Shown one piece after another: positions 18,277-28,124 of a DNA stretch of 61,554 nucleotides. Position 1 is the stretch's first letter, and every line of letters begins with the position of its first letter. Under the pieces are notes generated by a model, which was not told where the DNA came from, did no database searches, and saw only the letters and a program-made list of their open reading frames with translations. Where the stretch lies: contig JAQWOH010000022.1 in the NCBI GenBank assembly GCA_029245955.1, positions 1 to 61,554 on the forward strand, in the 5' to 3' direction. The position numbers were made by a program, and so were the translations under genes. The DNA is from Fuerstiella sp. (GTDB taxonomy: Bacteria; Planctomycetota; Planctomycetia; Planctomycetales; Planctomycetaceae).

Positions 18277-20193
18277 ATGAACCCAACATCTCGCACTCTG
18301 ACCTTTGCCGCAGTGGCCGGCGTTTCAGCCCTGATTGCAACTTCGGCATGGTACGCATCCAAACCGTCCTCAGTTGCCGGATTTGGAGACGTAGGTCAAG
18401 AATTCTTCGCCGACTTCTCCGACGCCACCAAGGCAACCTCTCTCACGGTCGTCGATTATGACGGTGACGAAAAAGAGGCCCAGACATTTTCTGTCAGACA
18501 AAACGATGATGGATTGTGGGTGATCCCGTCTCATCACAACTACCCGGCAGAAGCAGAAGATCGGCTGGCCAGGACAGCTACGTCGCTGCTGGGTCTGAAG
18601 AAGACCGCTGTTCAAAGTCGCAGCAAAGACGACTGGAAGTTGTACGGCGTCGTTGAGCCATCAGAGAGCGGCTCCGCAACGACCAACGAACGCGGGACTC
18701 GCCTGACACTCAGCGATGGCAGCGGCAACGCACTGGTGGACCTGATCATGGGCAACCAGGTTGAAGGACGTGATGGCAGTTACTACGTCCGTGAACCGGA
18801 AAAAGACACCACCTACGTCGCTCAGCTGGACGTCGATCTGTCTGCAAAATTCAGCGACTGGATTGAACCGGATCTGCTGAAAATCAATCAGGGCGACATC
18901 GTAAAAGTTGTCGTGGATAATTATTCCATCAACGAGCAGCGTGGCACGGTCGAGAAAAAAGAACTGCTGCAATTTACGAAGAAGGACCTGGAAACGTCCG
19001 GTGACTGGGAACTTGACGGTCTCAACGAAGAAGCTGAAGAACTGGACAAGAGCCCGGTCAGCACAATCGCCACCAACCTGGATCAGTTGGAAATTGTCGG
19101 CGTCCGTCCGAAACCGGAAGGACTGGATGACAACATGAGAGTCAATCCCGCTGTGAAGCAGATTCTGCAAATGCAGATGCAGGCACAGGGCTACTTCATT
19201 GGTGGAGACAAAGACGGCAACGAACGTCTGTACTCCAATGAAGGTGAACTCGTCGCCGGCATCAACAACGGCGTTGAATACACACTGTACTTTGGAGAAA
19301 TCGCTCGTGGTACCGGCAAAGAGATCGAAATCGGACTTGGTGAGGATGCCGAACCGAACGAATCCGGTGAAGACGAGACGTCAGAAGAAGACGAGACGTC
19401 AGAAGATGGACCTCGCCGTTACCTGCTGGTGAAGGCCGAATTCAACGAATCGCTGTTGGGCGAAAAACCCGTCGCTCCCGTAGAACCAACAAAGCCAGCC
19501 ATCCTCAAGGAGGCTGCGAAAGAAGACGCGGCAGAAAAGACAGACGACGCTGCCCCGGCGAAAGAAGAGGACGCAGACGAAGAGAAGAAGGAAACAGAAG
19601 AAGACGACTCCTGCGGTACCGACGAGGTCAAAACGGAAGCAGCACCTCAAACTGACGAAAAACCTTCCGCAGATAAACCGAAAGCAGATGCCGCGCCTCA
19701 GGAAAAAGCAGAAGCCAAAACACCTGTGCCCAGCGAGCCTGCTGACGAAAAGCCGGTTGCGGACGCACCTGTGAAGGATGCTCCGGCAGCTGCTGCAGAA
19801 ACGACACCTGCTCCTGCAGCAGCGGACAAAGACGACAAGCCTGCTGCAGACGACAAAGACGACAAGCCTGCTGCAGACGACAAAGAAGACGAAGAACCAA
19901 CGGAACCGGAAAAGGACCCTAGAGAGGTTGCACAGGAAGCGTACGACGCTGCGATGGGCGAATATGAAGCCCAGAAGACTGCTTATGACAGCGACCTGAA
20001 GAAGTACGAAGAAAAGGTCAAAGAGGGCAAAGACAAAGCAGACGAACTGTCCACCCGTTTCGCCGGCTGGTACTACGTCATTTCTTCGGACAGCTTCGAA
20101 AAATTCCGTATCGAACGCAAAGACGTCGTCAGTGCGAAGGAGACAGAGGAAGAGAAAAAGGACGACGACGCGGAAGCCGGTGACGACAAGTAG
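18277..20193 (+). CDS. DUF4340-type membrane-anchored protein with acidic repeat region
   Basis: A 638-residue protein anchored by an N-terminal helix (about 8-27). Residues about 30-330 match the DUF4340 pattern seen next to GldF/GldG-type systems, including WVIPSHHNYPAEAEDRLA, and TLYFGEIARGTGKEI near 330-345. Residues about 355-560 are extremely rich in Glu, Asp, Lys, Ala and Pro and contain a 9-residue tandem repeat. The DUF4340 pattern resumes at the end with FAGWYYVISSDSFEKFR. The acidic stretch therefore interrupts the domain rather than following it. It is the third gene of the ABC operon and is followed by a terminator. Function unknown; probably the extracytoplasmic partner of the permease. 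Confidence 0.8.
   Translation: MNPTSRTLTFAAVAGVSALIATSAWYASKPSSVAGFGDVGQEFFADFSDATKATSLTVVDYDGDEKEAQTFSVRQNDDGLWVIPSHHNYPAEAEDRLARTATSLLGLKKTAVQSRSKDDWKLYGVVEPSESGSATTNERGTRLTLSDGSGNALVDLIMGNQVEGRDGSYYVREPEKDTTYVAQLDVDLSAKFSDWIEPDLLKINQGDIVKVVVDNYSINEQRGTVEKKELLQFTKKDLETSGDWELDGLNEEAEELDKSPVSTIATNLDQLEIVGVRPKPEGLDDNMRVNPAVKQILQMQMQAQGYFIGGDKDGNERLYSNEGELVAGINNGVEYTLYFGEIARGTGKEIEIGLGEDAEPNESGEDETSEEDETSEDGPRRYLLVKAEFNESLLGEKPVAPVEPTKPAILKEAAKEDAAEKTDDAAPAKEEDADEEKKETEEDDSCGTDEVKTEAAPQTDEKPSADKPKADAAPQEKAEAKTPVPSEPADEKPVADAPVKDAPAAAAETTPAPAAADKDDKPAADDKDDKPAADDKEDEEPTEPEKDPREVAQEAYDAAMGEYEAQKTAYDSDLKKYEEKVKEGKDKADELSTRFAGWYYVISSDSFEKFRIERKDVVSAKETEEEKKDDDAEAGDDK
19822..19896 (+). repeat. 27-bp tandem repeat inside the DUF4340 gene
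   Basis: Two full copies (19822-19848 and 19849-19875) and a degenerate third of a 27-bp unit encode the nonapeptide DDKDDKPAA. Because the unit is a multiple of three, copy-number changes would keep the frame. It lies in the acidic linker of the protein. Confidence 0.85.
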
Positions 20194-20239
20194 CAACGGC
20201 AAAACTGCTGCTGTGACTGCTGTTCTTTCAGCATTTCCG

Positions 20240-20266
20240 GCCCGGCTTCTCAGAAGCCGGGCTTCT
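20240..20266 (+). terminator. Terminator of the ABC operon
   Basis: GCCCGGCTT (20240-20248) pairs with AAGCCGGGC (20254-20262), followed by TTCTGTTC. It sits 47 bp after the DUF4340 stop codon and before pheT. The U-tract is imperfect. Confidence 0.7.
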
Positions 20267-20352
20267 GTTCGCGCGGTTTCGAGTGCCGCAGATTTACGTT
20301 ACACTGCTGCCCCTCGGTTCGTGAACTCCGCTCTTACCCCAAACACAGCCCA

Positions 20353-22371
20353 ATGATTGTCAGCAAGAACTGGCTTAGCGAATACGTCACCCTGGATATG
20401 ACGGTCGAAGAACTGACCGACCGCCTCACGATGTCCGGCCTGAATCTGGAAGGCGTCGAGACCGTTGGTCCGGACGTGGCCATTGATCTGGAAGTTACCA
20501 GTAATCGTCCGGATTGCCTGGGGCACATAGGTGTCGCTCGGGAAGTATCTGTACTGTTTGGTTCGCAGCTTAAGACACCGGCCGCGAATCCACCCGTCGG
20601 TGCCCAGAAAACGGCTGACGTGACTTCCGTTCAGTTGGAGTGTCCTGATCTGTGCCACGAATATCACGCTCGGGTGATCAAGGGCGTGAAAATCGGAGGA
20701 AGTCCGGACTGGCTGCAGGACAAACTGCGGGGTGCCGGCATCAACCCGGTCAACAATGTAGTAGACGTTACCAACTACGTGATGTTCGAATGCGGTCAAC
20801 CGCTGCATGCGTTTGACTTTGACAAGCTGAACGAAGGCCGAATCGTTGTGCGGCGAGCCGACAAAGGTGAAAAGATCACCGCGATTGATCAACGTGAATA
20901 CGAAGTTTCGCCGGATGCCTGTGTGATCGCAGATGCAACGCGGCCCGTTGCTGTTGCCGGAGTGATGGGTGGACTGGACACTGAGATATCCGATGGCACC
21001 GTCAACGTCCTTGTGGAAACGGCGTCGTTCGAACCGATTTCTGTGCGGGCGACGGCGCGAGCCTTGAAGTTGCACAGCCCCTCGTCGTTTAGGTTTGAAC
21101 GCCGAGTCGATCGTCACAATATGGACTGGGCATCCCGCCGCTGCTGCGAACTGATCCTCAAAGTTGCTGGCGGAGAATTGCTGGAAGGTTCGGTTGTGGC
21201 CGGTGATGCCGCTGCAGACCGCTCACCCATGGTTCTGCGTTTCCAACAGGTCCCGCGGATCCTGGGCATCGACCTACCTTCTGCCGTCTGCGTTGAGATC
21301 CTGGAAAGGCTGGGACTGACATGCACGCACCAAACTGCCGATACGGCCACGTTCACCGCGCCGACATGGCGGCTCGATTTGACTCGTGAATGCGACCTGA
21401 TCGAAGAGATCGCTCGAATTTACGGCTACGACAAGATACCGGAAAATGCCACACTTCCTGTGGTCGCGACGTCAAAAAGTAAGCGTGAGCAGGTAGGCGA
21501 TGTCGTTCGAGCACTGCTGCCTTCGTGTGGTTTCTTCGAATCGCTGACACTTTCGTTTGTCAGCGAGGAACAACGCCAGCTGTTCCGGCCGCGCGGGGAC
21601 ATTGCGTCTGTCGCTGTGAATCATTCCACTCGCAGCCTTGAAAACCAGATGCGGCAGAGCCTGGTCCCCAGCCTGTTGCACTGTCGCCGGCAGAACGAAC
21701 GTCATGGAACACTAAACGCCGAGTTGTTCGAAATTGCCAAGGTATACCTGTCAGCTGGTGAAGGCAGGACCGAGGCGGAAGCCGAACCAACGATGGTGGG
21801 CATTGTCTCGGGTCGTGATTTCCTGACACTGAAAGGTATCGTGGAAGCCATCGCCAGCCGATGTGCTCCGTCAGCAGTCTTGACGGTGGATCTCTGCGAT
21901 CTGCCGGAATTCGTATCAGGACGGGGTGCCTCCTTATCGCTTAACGGACAGCCATTTGGCTGGCTTGGGGAACTGGATCGGGCGATCACGGACAAAGTAG
22001 AATTGCAGGACACCGTGTCGATCGCTGAGCTTAACAGCAACCTGCTGGAAGACATCTTCGAAGCCACTCGCACCTACAAGCCGCTGCCAAAATTCCCGGC
22101 CGTATCCCGCGATCTGAACTTCGTGCTGAACGAATCGGTCACATGGTCCCGGCTGTCGGCTGTCGTGGCTGCGGCGGGCGGAGAACTTCTGCAGAATGTA
22201 TCGTTCAGCGGACAATACCGGGGCAAGCAGATTGACGCAGGACTCAAGTCATACGTCATCACCTGCCGTTTTCTGGCTGCAAACAGAACGCTCACCGCGG
22301 AAGAAGTAGATGCCGCTGTGAAAAACATTTTGTCTGCCTGCCAAGAAAAGCTTGAAGCCAGGCTCCGCTAA
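20353..22371 (+). CDS. pheT: Phenylalanyl-tRNA synthetase beta subunit, compact form
   Basis: The non-catalytic, tRNA-binding and editing subunit of PheRS. At 672 residues it is about 120 shorter than the E. coli protein. It starts with the usual MIVSKNWLSEYV, then passes directly from SGLNLEGVE to SNRPDCLGHIGVAREV. The EMAP-II-like tRNA_bind domain normally inserted there is absent. The B3/B4 editing region (NNVVDVTNYVMFECGQPLHAFD), B5 domain, catalytic-like core (PSSFRFERRVDR; FSGQYRGKQIDAG) and C-terminal anticodon-binding FDX-ACB domain (about 575-672, starting YKPLPKFPAVSRDLNF) are all present. pheS is not in the window. Confidence 0.93.
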   Translation: MIVSKNWLSEYVTLDMTVEELTDRLTMSGLNLEGVETVGPDVAIDLEVTSNRPDCLGHIGVAREVSVLFGSQLKTPAANPPVGAQKTADVTSVQLECPDLCHEYHARVIKGVKIGGSPDWLQDKLRGAGINPVNNVVDVTNYVMFECGQPLHAFDFDKLNEGRIVVRRADKGEKITAIDQREYEVSPDACVIADATRPVAVAGVMGGLDTEISDGTVNVLVETASFEPISVRATARALKLHSPSSFRFERRVDRHNMDWASRRCCELILKVAGGELLEGSVVAGDAAADRSPMVLRFQQVPRILGIDLPSAVCVEILERLGLTCTHQTADTATFTAPTWRLDLTRECDLIEEIARIYGYDKIPENATLPVVATSKSKREQVGDVVRALLPSCGFFESLTLSFVSEEQRQLFRPRGDIASVAVNHSTRSLENQMRQSLVPSLLHCRRQNERHGTLNAELFEIAKVYLSAGEGRTEAEAEPTMVGIVSGRDFLTLKGIVEAIASRCAPSAVLTVDLCDLPEFVSGRGASLSLNGQPFGWLGELDRAITDKVELQDTVSIAELNSNLLEDIFEATRTYKPLPKFPAVSRDLNFVLNESVTWSRLSAVVAAAGGELLQNVSFSGQYRGKQIDAGLKSYVITCRFLAANRTLTAEEVDAAVKNILSACQEKLEARLR

Positions 22372-22522
22372 GGCAAAATACCGGAATCGACCACCACACA
22401 CAGGACCGTTGAGTTCGGCGAGAGCACTCAGTCAACAGCCACAGACGTCGTATTGCTCACACACTCCGTTTTCCTGACTCAACAATTCACCCAGCTTAGA
22501 AGACTTCGTCTCCAATACCGCA

Positions 22523-22882
22523 ATGAAGCGTACGCTGCTGAAATCCAAGATACACCGGGCAACGGTGACAGAGGCTGACCTCGATTACGAGGGCAGTGTT
22601 ACGATTGATGCGAAGCTGATGAAAGCCGCGGACGTCGTGGAAAATGAACGGGTCGAAATCTATGACATCAACAACGGCAGCCGTTTTGCGACCTATGCCA
22701 TCGAAGGTAAATCCGGATCCGGGATGGTCTGCCTGAACGGTGCAGCCGCACGGCTGGTTCAAGTCGGAGACCTGGTGATCATCTGCACGTATGCCGACTA
22801 CACGGACGAGGAGCGAGCCGCACACATTCCGATCGTGGTTTCCGTTGATGGCCGGAACAGGGTCCCCGATGAGAATCAGTAG
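22523..22882 (+). CDS. panD: Aspartate 1-decarboxylase precursor
   Basis: Makes beta-alanine from aspartate for pantothenate and coenzyme A. The 119-residue proenzyme is expected to cleave itself between G24 and S25 in YEGSVTID, creating the pyruvoyl cofactor on the new N-terminal Ser. K9 in [12 protein letters not shown] and the NGAAARL segment are typical active-site features. It lies 150 bp downstream of pheT in the same direction but is probably separately expressed. No other pantothenate gene is nearby. Confidence 0.95.
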   Translation: MKRTLLKSKIHRATVTEADLDYEGSVTIDAKLMKAADVVENERVEIYDINNGSRFATYAIEGKSGSGMVCLNGAAARLVQVGDLVIICTYADYTDEERAAHIPIVVSVDGRNRVPDENQ

Positions 22883-22942
22883 GCATTCAGGCCGGCGCGC
22901 AGATTCAAGCTCAACTGAACCGCTTTGAGCGTCCCGGGCAGA

Positions 22943-25900
22943 TCACTCAGTCTCACTCACGATCTCGACGCCACACAGGACTGTCTGCCCGTGTTGCGCT
23001 GACAGATCGATTATAAGTTCATTTCCGATGGATACGTGTCGAAACTCGCGAACAAACGGCTTTTGAGCTCGACCAGTTTCAGCAACGATATCCAGACCGT
23101 CGATAACGGTCTGTCCCTGCAGGGAAACGCTGAAAACCCGTTCTGAAGTCTTCGTGGGGCCGGGGTCACAAAAGTGCAGTCGAACCGTGTGGGGAGATGC
23201 TTCCACAGTCCGACGCGGCACATCGAGATTTACCTTGACGCTTGAATGCTCTTCTTCCGCGTCTTCCTTTGCGGGCTCGCTGACCGACATCGGGATCGTC
23301 AGTCGAGTGACATTCACGGCTCCGGAAGCACCGATCCATGCCGGTCCCTCGCCACTGAATCTCAGACTGCTGCTGCAATACCAGGAAACTTCACCATCGA
23401 CTTTGATGTCCAGATCTGCGTGCTCGCCACCAACTGTCGGGTATTCCATCCACAACGTTCCGCCTTCGTCAGTTCGGTCTCCTGGAGCTCCCAGATTGAT
23501 TCCGATGCGTCTTAGACGCTGTCCTGGCTCTGTCAGACGAGCCTCATGATTAACGGTCCATATCTCCATTTTCGGCATATGAACCAACCCCAGAGACGTC
23601 TGATTCTGATAAGCACAGCTGCAGGTGCGAGTGTAGTCGGGAGCGTTCAGCACGCCGTTCGCAACCACAAGATTGGACGTGCAACCAGACTTAAATCCGC
23701 CCAGATTACCGGTACCGCTGCGAGTCGTCAGGTCGTAGTAGCCCGCGGCACCTGAGCGAAACGTCAGCATGTTTTCGCTGGCGATGATGTTGTTGCAGCC
23801 GTAGGCGCGACACACCTGCCAGGCCTGCTGCTGCCCAGTTAATGGATTAGTTGTCATCTCGGGTTTACCGTCCAGCAGACTGAAAGCTCCGGCGGACAGC
23901 TTATAGGAATTTGCGTTTGTCAGAATGGTTGTGCCGTGCAGAATACAGGGGCCGGAATACGCGCGCTTGTCGTCGCGCCATTTGATCGTGCCATCCGTAC
24001 CATAATGCACGGCCATGCCGGCTCCGACTTCTGACTTCAGACGGTCGGAAGCCGACGCCCCAGCCTGCAGCAGCAGATCGTGTTCCGTCGAGTAACTCAG
24101 CCAGCTGCCAAAGACCGCATCGCTGTTTTCCCAGATACGTTTACCGCTATGAACATCAACAGCAACAATCTGATACGACCCAGGTGTACCCCGGCCACGA
24201 CGTTTGAGCTGTTCTTCCACCGGTTTCGGCAGCTTATCCAGGCAGTAGACTCGACCATTACCGGCAACAATGCCGTTGTGCAGAAAACTATGTGTGGCAT
24301 CAAGCTGCCAAAGTTGTTGGCCAGTGTGACGATCAAATGCAACCAGCCCGGCACTGGCGGAAACGTCAAAGCTTTTCGAGCCGAACCCCAGCGAGTTTCG
24401 TTTGAGGTCTTTGTCGTACTCCGCGAATTTCAGACTGCGACGTGACCGATAATTGGCGAATCCATTACCTGCCAGCAGCACATCCTCATAGACACCAATG
24501 TAGCCCCACTGCTGCTGCCCGCTGCCCGCTGCAGGCAACGCAATTTTGCGCCGCGTCTTTCCGCTGAGAGGGTCGAGCACCTGGCACTCACTACCGATAG
24601 CAAGATAAATCGCATCGGGCCGGACAACATAGTTTGTTCCGCGCCCGTTAGCTCCGGGAATGTGAACCTGATTATAAGCCGTATCGAGCGGCGTATCCTT
24701 GTAGGTATCATCGAAGTACAAATCGCCGGTACCCAGATCCTCGAAAGTTCGCTGCCAGAGCACTCGTCCCGTGTACACGTCGCGGCAGCTGAGTGAGTTC
24801 ATTCCCTGAACGTACAATCGTCCTTCCACAACCTGTTCCGGCGGACCATGTCCGTGTCTGGGCAGTATGTCCATATTCGAATTGCCGCCGAACCACAGTA
24901 CTCCCAGTGGCAACCTGACGCGGCTGTCATCAGACTTGACCGTATTCGCGATGTCGCCGTATTGATGAGTCCAGTCAGCGGCCCCCTTCAACGCACCAAC
25001 CCTCGTGACAAGCATCCGGTTCTCGGCCAGGCTGACTGCGGCATTTTCGAGCCCGACACGTTTAATACTGGCAGACAACGATTCCGAAGGCCGGCCATCC
25101 TGCAGGACAATCAGCGAACTTCCGTAAGGTCGCACACTTTCGAATGCAGCCTTCAGTTCCTCTTCGTTGGACAGTAATCCTGCCGCCGTAGGTTCAGCAA
25201 CGACCACCGCGTTTGCTATGTAGGGAGGGGCTTGAAACGATAAAGGCGTGCCGACATGCGCTGAAACTCGACGACCATACAGGCCCGCCGCGTCAAATGT
25301 GCGACGTAGTCGACTGACACGTTCCAGGCTTTCGTCAACGATGACGATCTCCAGTTCCGACTGTTGCAGGGCTGCTGCAATTCGGCCTGGATCCGCAGCT
25401 CCAAACCACAGTACATAACCACCCTGTGCCCCGATATCGCGAATCAGCGATGTCGCAAACTTCTCGTCCGTTTCCGTGACTTCAACAGGCCGTACAGCAG
25501 CAACCACCCGTTCGCTCACCGCACCTTCGCCAAACACATGCAGACGACCGTCCCGAGTCGAAGCGATCAGGTGTCCGTTGGCAGCCAGCAACCGCAGCAC
25601 GTCGCCATCAACATCCAGCGAACCGCCGATCTGTGGTCTTTGTTTCCGATCATCGGCCAGTTTGACGCTCGTAATAGAATTCCGGCCGGCCGCATACAGC
25701 GTTGCCCCGGCAAGAATCAGATCACCACTGCCATCAACGTCGATCTCCCAGACCTTCTTTTTCTGCATCTTGCTGTCCACCTCGTGAACGTCATGGGACT
25801 GAACAACTGGTCTTTTGTCGTCCACACCGGCCGAATAGACAAAGTCGTCCGTCAACACAGGTTCATTAACCACGAACGCCGTCTTCTTGCCTGTATTCAA

Positions 25901-26794
25901 ATCATAGCCGCGTACGCCTCGCAATCGTGTATGCACGAAAAACTCATCCCCCCGGGCAATGACCAGCGAGCCTCCGTTCCCTTTTCCTCCGGCGTTGAAG
26001 TCGAAGTATTTCAGGTCGCCCGTCGTACGGTCAAAAACCGCAGGCACGCTCCGACCTCCGGGAACCAGCAGACAATCTCCGGAAACTGACAGCGTACCCT
26101 GTGGAGCAACGCCACCGAACGACGGCGCACTGTGAGGCTGTTTGATGTAGTCGGCGGACGTCCCTTCATTCACCCAGATGACTCGACCGTCAGCCGGATC
26201 AATTGCATAGATGAACGTCCCCATGAATGGCCAGATGCTGGCTGCAAAATACACCGTGTCATCCGCCACAACGGCTCCACCTCGAGCGGGCCATGCGGAA
26301 ATGATTCGCTTATTCCCCAGTACCTTAATACCTGACGGCCCGCCGCGGACTTTCCAGATCAGCCTGCCGTCAGCCGCCCCGACACAATGCAGAAAACCAT
26401 CGTCGCTGACGCAGATAACCCGATCTTTCCAGGCAACGGGCGGAAATCGAACAGGCCCGTCCGTGTAATACGTCCATATTTCGCTGCCATCGTCGAGACT
26501 CAGCGCAACAACTTTGTCCGAATCGTTGAATCCTATGAAAACCCGTCCATCCTTAACGACGGGTTCAAAGACCCTGTCGTATGGCATCAGGTCATGATTC
26601 AGTGGATCATCCCAGACCGGTTCACGCCGACCAAAATCACGTGTCCACCGCAAATGCAGTTGATCCGGCAGCTGGTTCGCAGAGCTGGCAGTATGGCCGG
26701 TATCGTAGCGCCACATTGGCCAGTCATCATCAGCCTGCACGACAACGCTCAAGATAACCGTGAAACAGGTGGTAAAACATCGCAGTTGGAACAT
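22943..26794 (-). CDS. Exported PQQ-type beta-propeller protein with central Rossmann domain and C-terminal malectin-like domain
   Basis: A 1283-residue secreted or periplasmic protein with an N-terminal signal peptide (FTVILSVVVQA). Residues about 25-440 are PQQ-like propeller repeats (DDGSEIWTYYTDG, GAADGRLIWKVRGG). Residues about 445-600 then look like a Rossmann fold of the methyltransferase type: GGYVLWFGAADPGRIAAAL, EIVIVDESLERVSRLRR, NAVVVAEPTAAGLL. A second propeller follows (about 620-1090; YTGRVLWQRTF, LSGKTRRKIALP). The end (about 1185-1283; TVRLHFCDPGPTK, GLDIVAETG) resembles a malectin-like carbohydrate-binding domain. No classical SAM-binding GxGxG is obvious in the Rossmann part, so it may not be catalytic. 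Substrate unknown. Confidence 0.8.
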   Translation of the reverse strand: MFQLRCFTTCFTVILSVVVQADDDWPMWRYDTGHTASSANQLPDQLHLRWTRDFGRREPVWDDPLNHDLMPYDRVFEPVVKDGRVFIGFNDSDKVVALSLDDGSEIWTYYTDGPVRFPPVAWKDRVICVSDDGFLHCVGAADGRLIWKVRGGPSGIKVLGNKRIISAWPARGGAVVADDTVYFAASIWPFMGTFIYAIDPADGRVIWVNEGTSADYIKQPHSAPSFGGVAPQGTLSVSGDCLLVPGGRSVPAVFDRTTGDLKYFDFNAGGKGNGGSLVIARGDEFFVHTRLRGVRGYDLNTGKKTAFVVNEPVLTDDFVYSAGVDDKRPVVQSHDVHEVDSKMQKKKVWEIDVDGSGDLILAGATLYAAGRNSITSVKLADDRKQRPQIGGSLDVDGDVLRLLAANGHLIASTRDGRLHVFGEGAVSERVVAAVRPVEVTETDEKFATSLIRDIGAQGGYVLWFGAADPGRIAAALQQSELEIVIVDESLERVSRLRRTFDAAGLYGRRVSAHVGTPLSFQAPPYIANAVVVAEPTAAGLLSNEEELKAAFESVRPYGSSLIVLQDGRPSESLSASIKRVGLENAAVSLAENRMLVTRVGALKGAADWTHQYGDIANTVKSDDSRVRLPLGVLWFGGNSNMDILPRHGHGPPEQVVEGRLYVQGMNSLSCRDVYTGRVLWQRTFEDLGTGDLYFDDTYKDTPLDTAYNQVHIPGANGRGTNYVVRPDAIYLAIGSECQVLDPLSGKTRRKIALPAAGSGQQQWGYIGVYEDVLLAGNGFANYRSRRSLKFAEYDKDLKRNSLGFGSKSFDVSASAGLVAFDRHTGQQLWQLDATHSFLHNGIVAGNGRVYCLDKLPKPVEEQLKRRGRGTPGSYQIVAVDVHSGKRIWENSDAVFGSWLSYSTEHDLLLQAGASASDRLKSEVGAGMAVHYGTDGTIKWRDDKRAYSGPCILHGTTILTNANSYKLSAGAFSLLDGKPEMTTNPLTGQQQAWQVCRAYGCNNIIASENMLTFRSGAAGYYDLTTRSGTGNLGGFKSGCTSNLVVANGVLNAPDYTRTCSCAYQNQTSLGLVHMPKMEIWTVNHEARLTEPGQRLRRIGINLGAPGDRTDEGGTLWMEYPTVGGEHADLDIKVDGEVSWYCSSSLRFSGEGPAWIGASGAVNVTRLTIPMSVSEPAKEDAEEEHSSVKVNLDVPRRTVEASPHTVRLHFCDPGPTKTSERVFSVSLQGQTVIDGLDIVAETGRAQKPFVREFRHVSIGNELIIDLSAQHGQTVLCGVEIVSETE

Positions 26795-27073
26795 TCAAGA
26801 AACTCTGGAGTGGTGGGATTTCCGGGGACGACTACTGTAATCGCCGAAGACGGCAGTGTGAACCATTTCATGCAACCCAACACGAAGGCGACGCAGAGTC
26901 ATGGGGTTCGGCAGGGTACGGGCAACGGACCACCCACGACGGGTGGCGCTTTACCTGAATTCGCGATCGCCGGTAAAATCAACGGTTCCTCTCGCTACCG
27001 GCGTATGTCTCGAGTAAAACATAACACAGGTTTTGGACTGAGATCTTCCCGCCCTCCGGATCAGCAGCATTCC

Positions 27074-28114
27074 ATGTCAGATTGTTTACGGGAACTCAGA
27101 CAATCCAATGACGTTCAACGTGACACGGCAGAACTGCAGCGGCGACTGGAAGAAGACGGCTATCTATTCCTTCGAGGCCTGTTGGATCGCGAGCAGCTAC
27201 TGAGTCTGCGGCGACAGATGCTGGCACTGATGCAGGCCGGCGGGTGGCTGGTCCAGGGGACTGATCCCGTCGACGGTATTGCCAATCCGGATGCTCGCAG
27301 TACTGAGGGCGACACCGCATATACGGACGTCTACCACCAAGTCTACCGATTACAGGCATTTCACGAAATCGCACACAGCCGCGGTCTGATAGGTGTGCTG
27401 GAGCGAATCCGAGGCTGCACGATGATGCCACAACCACAAAACGTGGCTCGGCTGTGGTTTCCGAAATTCACGGAACATACCACGCCCATTCATCAGGACT
27501 TTGTTCATTTCCAGGGCACACACGACAACCTGACGTGCTGGAGTCCTATCGGTGACTGTCCTCGGGAACTGGGCGGCCTGGCGGTGATACCAGGTTCTCA
27601 CAAAGTTGACCGAGTTCTGGAACATCACTTTTCACTGGGTGCCGGAAGTCTGCATGTCGACCCTGCAAAGCACTCTGACGTGCACGATGAGTGGCACACA
27701 ACGGATTACAAAGTCGGCGACACACTGATTTTCCCGGCACTCACCATTCATAAAGCCCTGCCAAACCTGTCTGAGAATCGATTGCGCGTGTCACTCGATA
27801 ACCGTTACCAGCGAATCGGTGACCCGATTGCGGAACACATGCTGAATCCTCATCTTGGTTCCATGAGTCCACTGACGTGGGATGACGTCTACGAAAACTG
27901 GGACAGCGACGAGTTTCAATACTACTGGATGAAACACAACAACCCGATACTGCCAAAAATTACGGAGTACCTGGACAAGGCCTTCGACGAAGCCGTTGAA
28001 ATGACTCGCAACGGCGATCAGAAAGCACAACTGCACCTGCGACGGATCGCCATCAGAGATCCATCGTCGGATCAGGGACAGGTCGCATTGAAGGTGCTGT
28101 CCACGGTCAAATAA
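27074..28114 (+). CDS. Phytanoyl-CoA dioxygenase family (PhyH) protein
   Basis: A 346-residue Fe(II)/2-oxoglutarate-dependent dioxygenase-like protein. The start at ATG 27074 is chosen because translation upstream runs antisense into the neighbouring propeller gene. The fold signature is an EEDGYLFLRGLLDREQLLSLR N-terminus and the HxD iron site in IHQDFVHFQG. The distal His is in FPALTIHKALPN, followed by an Arg (NRLRVSLDNRY) for 2-oxoglutarate. GDCPRELGGLAVIPGSH is the usual PhyH core loop. Members oxidise diverse small molecules, so the substrate is not predictable. It converges on an SDR gene 10 bp away. Confidence 0.88.
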   Translation: MSDCLRELRQSNDVQRDTAELQRRLEEDGYLFLRGLLDREQLLSLRRQMLALMQAGGWLVQGTDPVDGIANPDARSTEGDTAYTDVYHQVYRLQAFHEIAHSRGLIGVLERIRGCTMMPQPQNVARLWFPKFTEHTTPIHQDFVHFQGTHDNLTCWSPIGDCPRELGGLAVIPGSHKVDRVLEHHFSLGAGSLHVDPAKHSDVHDEWHTTDYKVGDTLIFPALTIHKALPNLSENRLRVSLDNRYQRIGDPIAEHMLNPHLGSMSPLTWDDVYENWDSDEFQYYWMKHNNPILPKITEYLDKAFDEAVEMTRNGDQKAQLHLRRIAIRDPSSDQGQVALKVLSTVK

Positions 28115-28124
28115 TAGATCACCG

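Noticed and set aside
26387..27073. N-terminal extension of the PhyH frame
   Set aside because: It runs antisense through the propeller gene and has no PhyH-like sequence; the ATG at 27074 gives the normal length.
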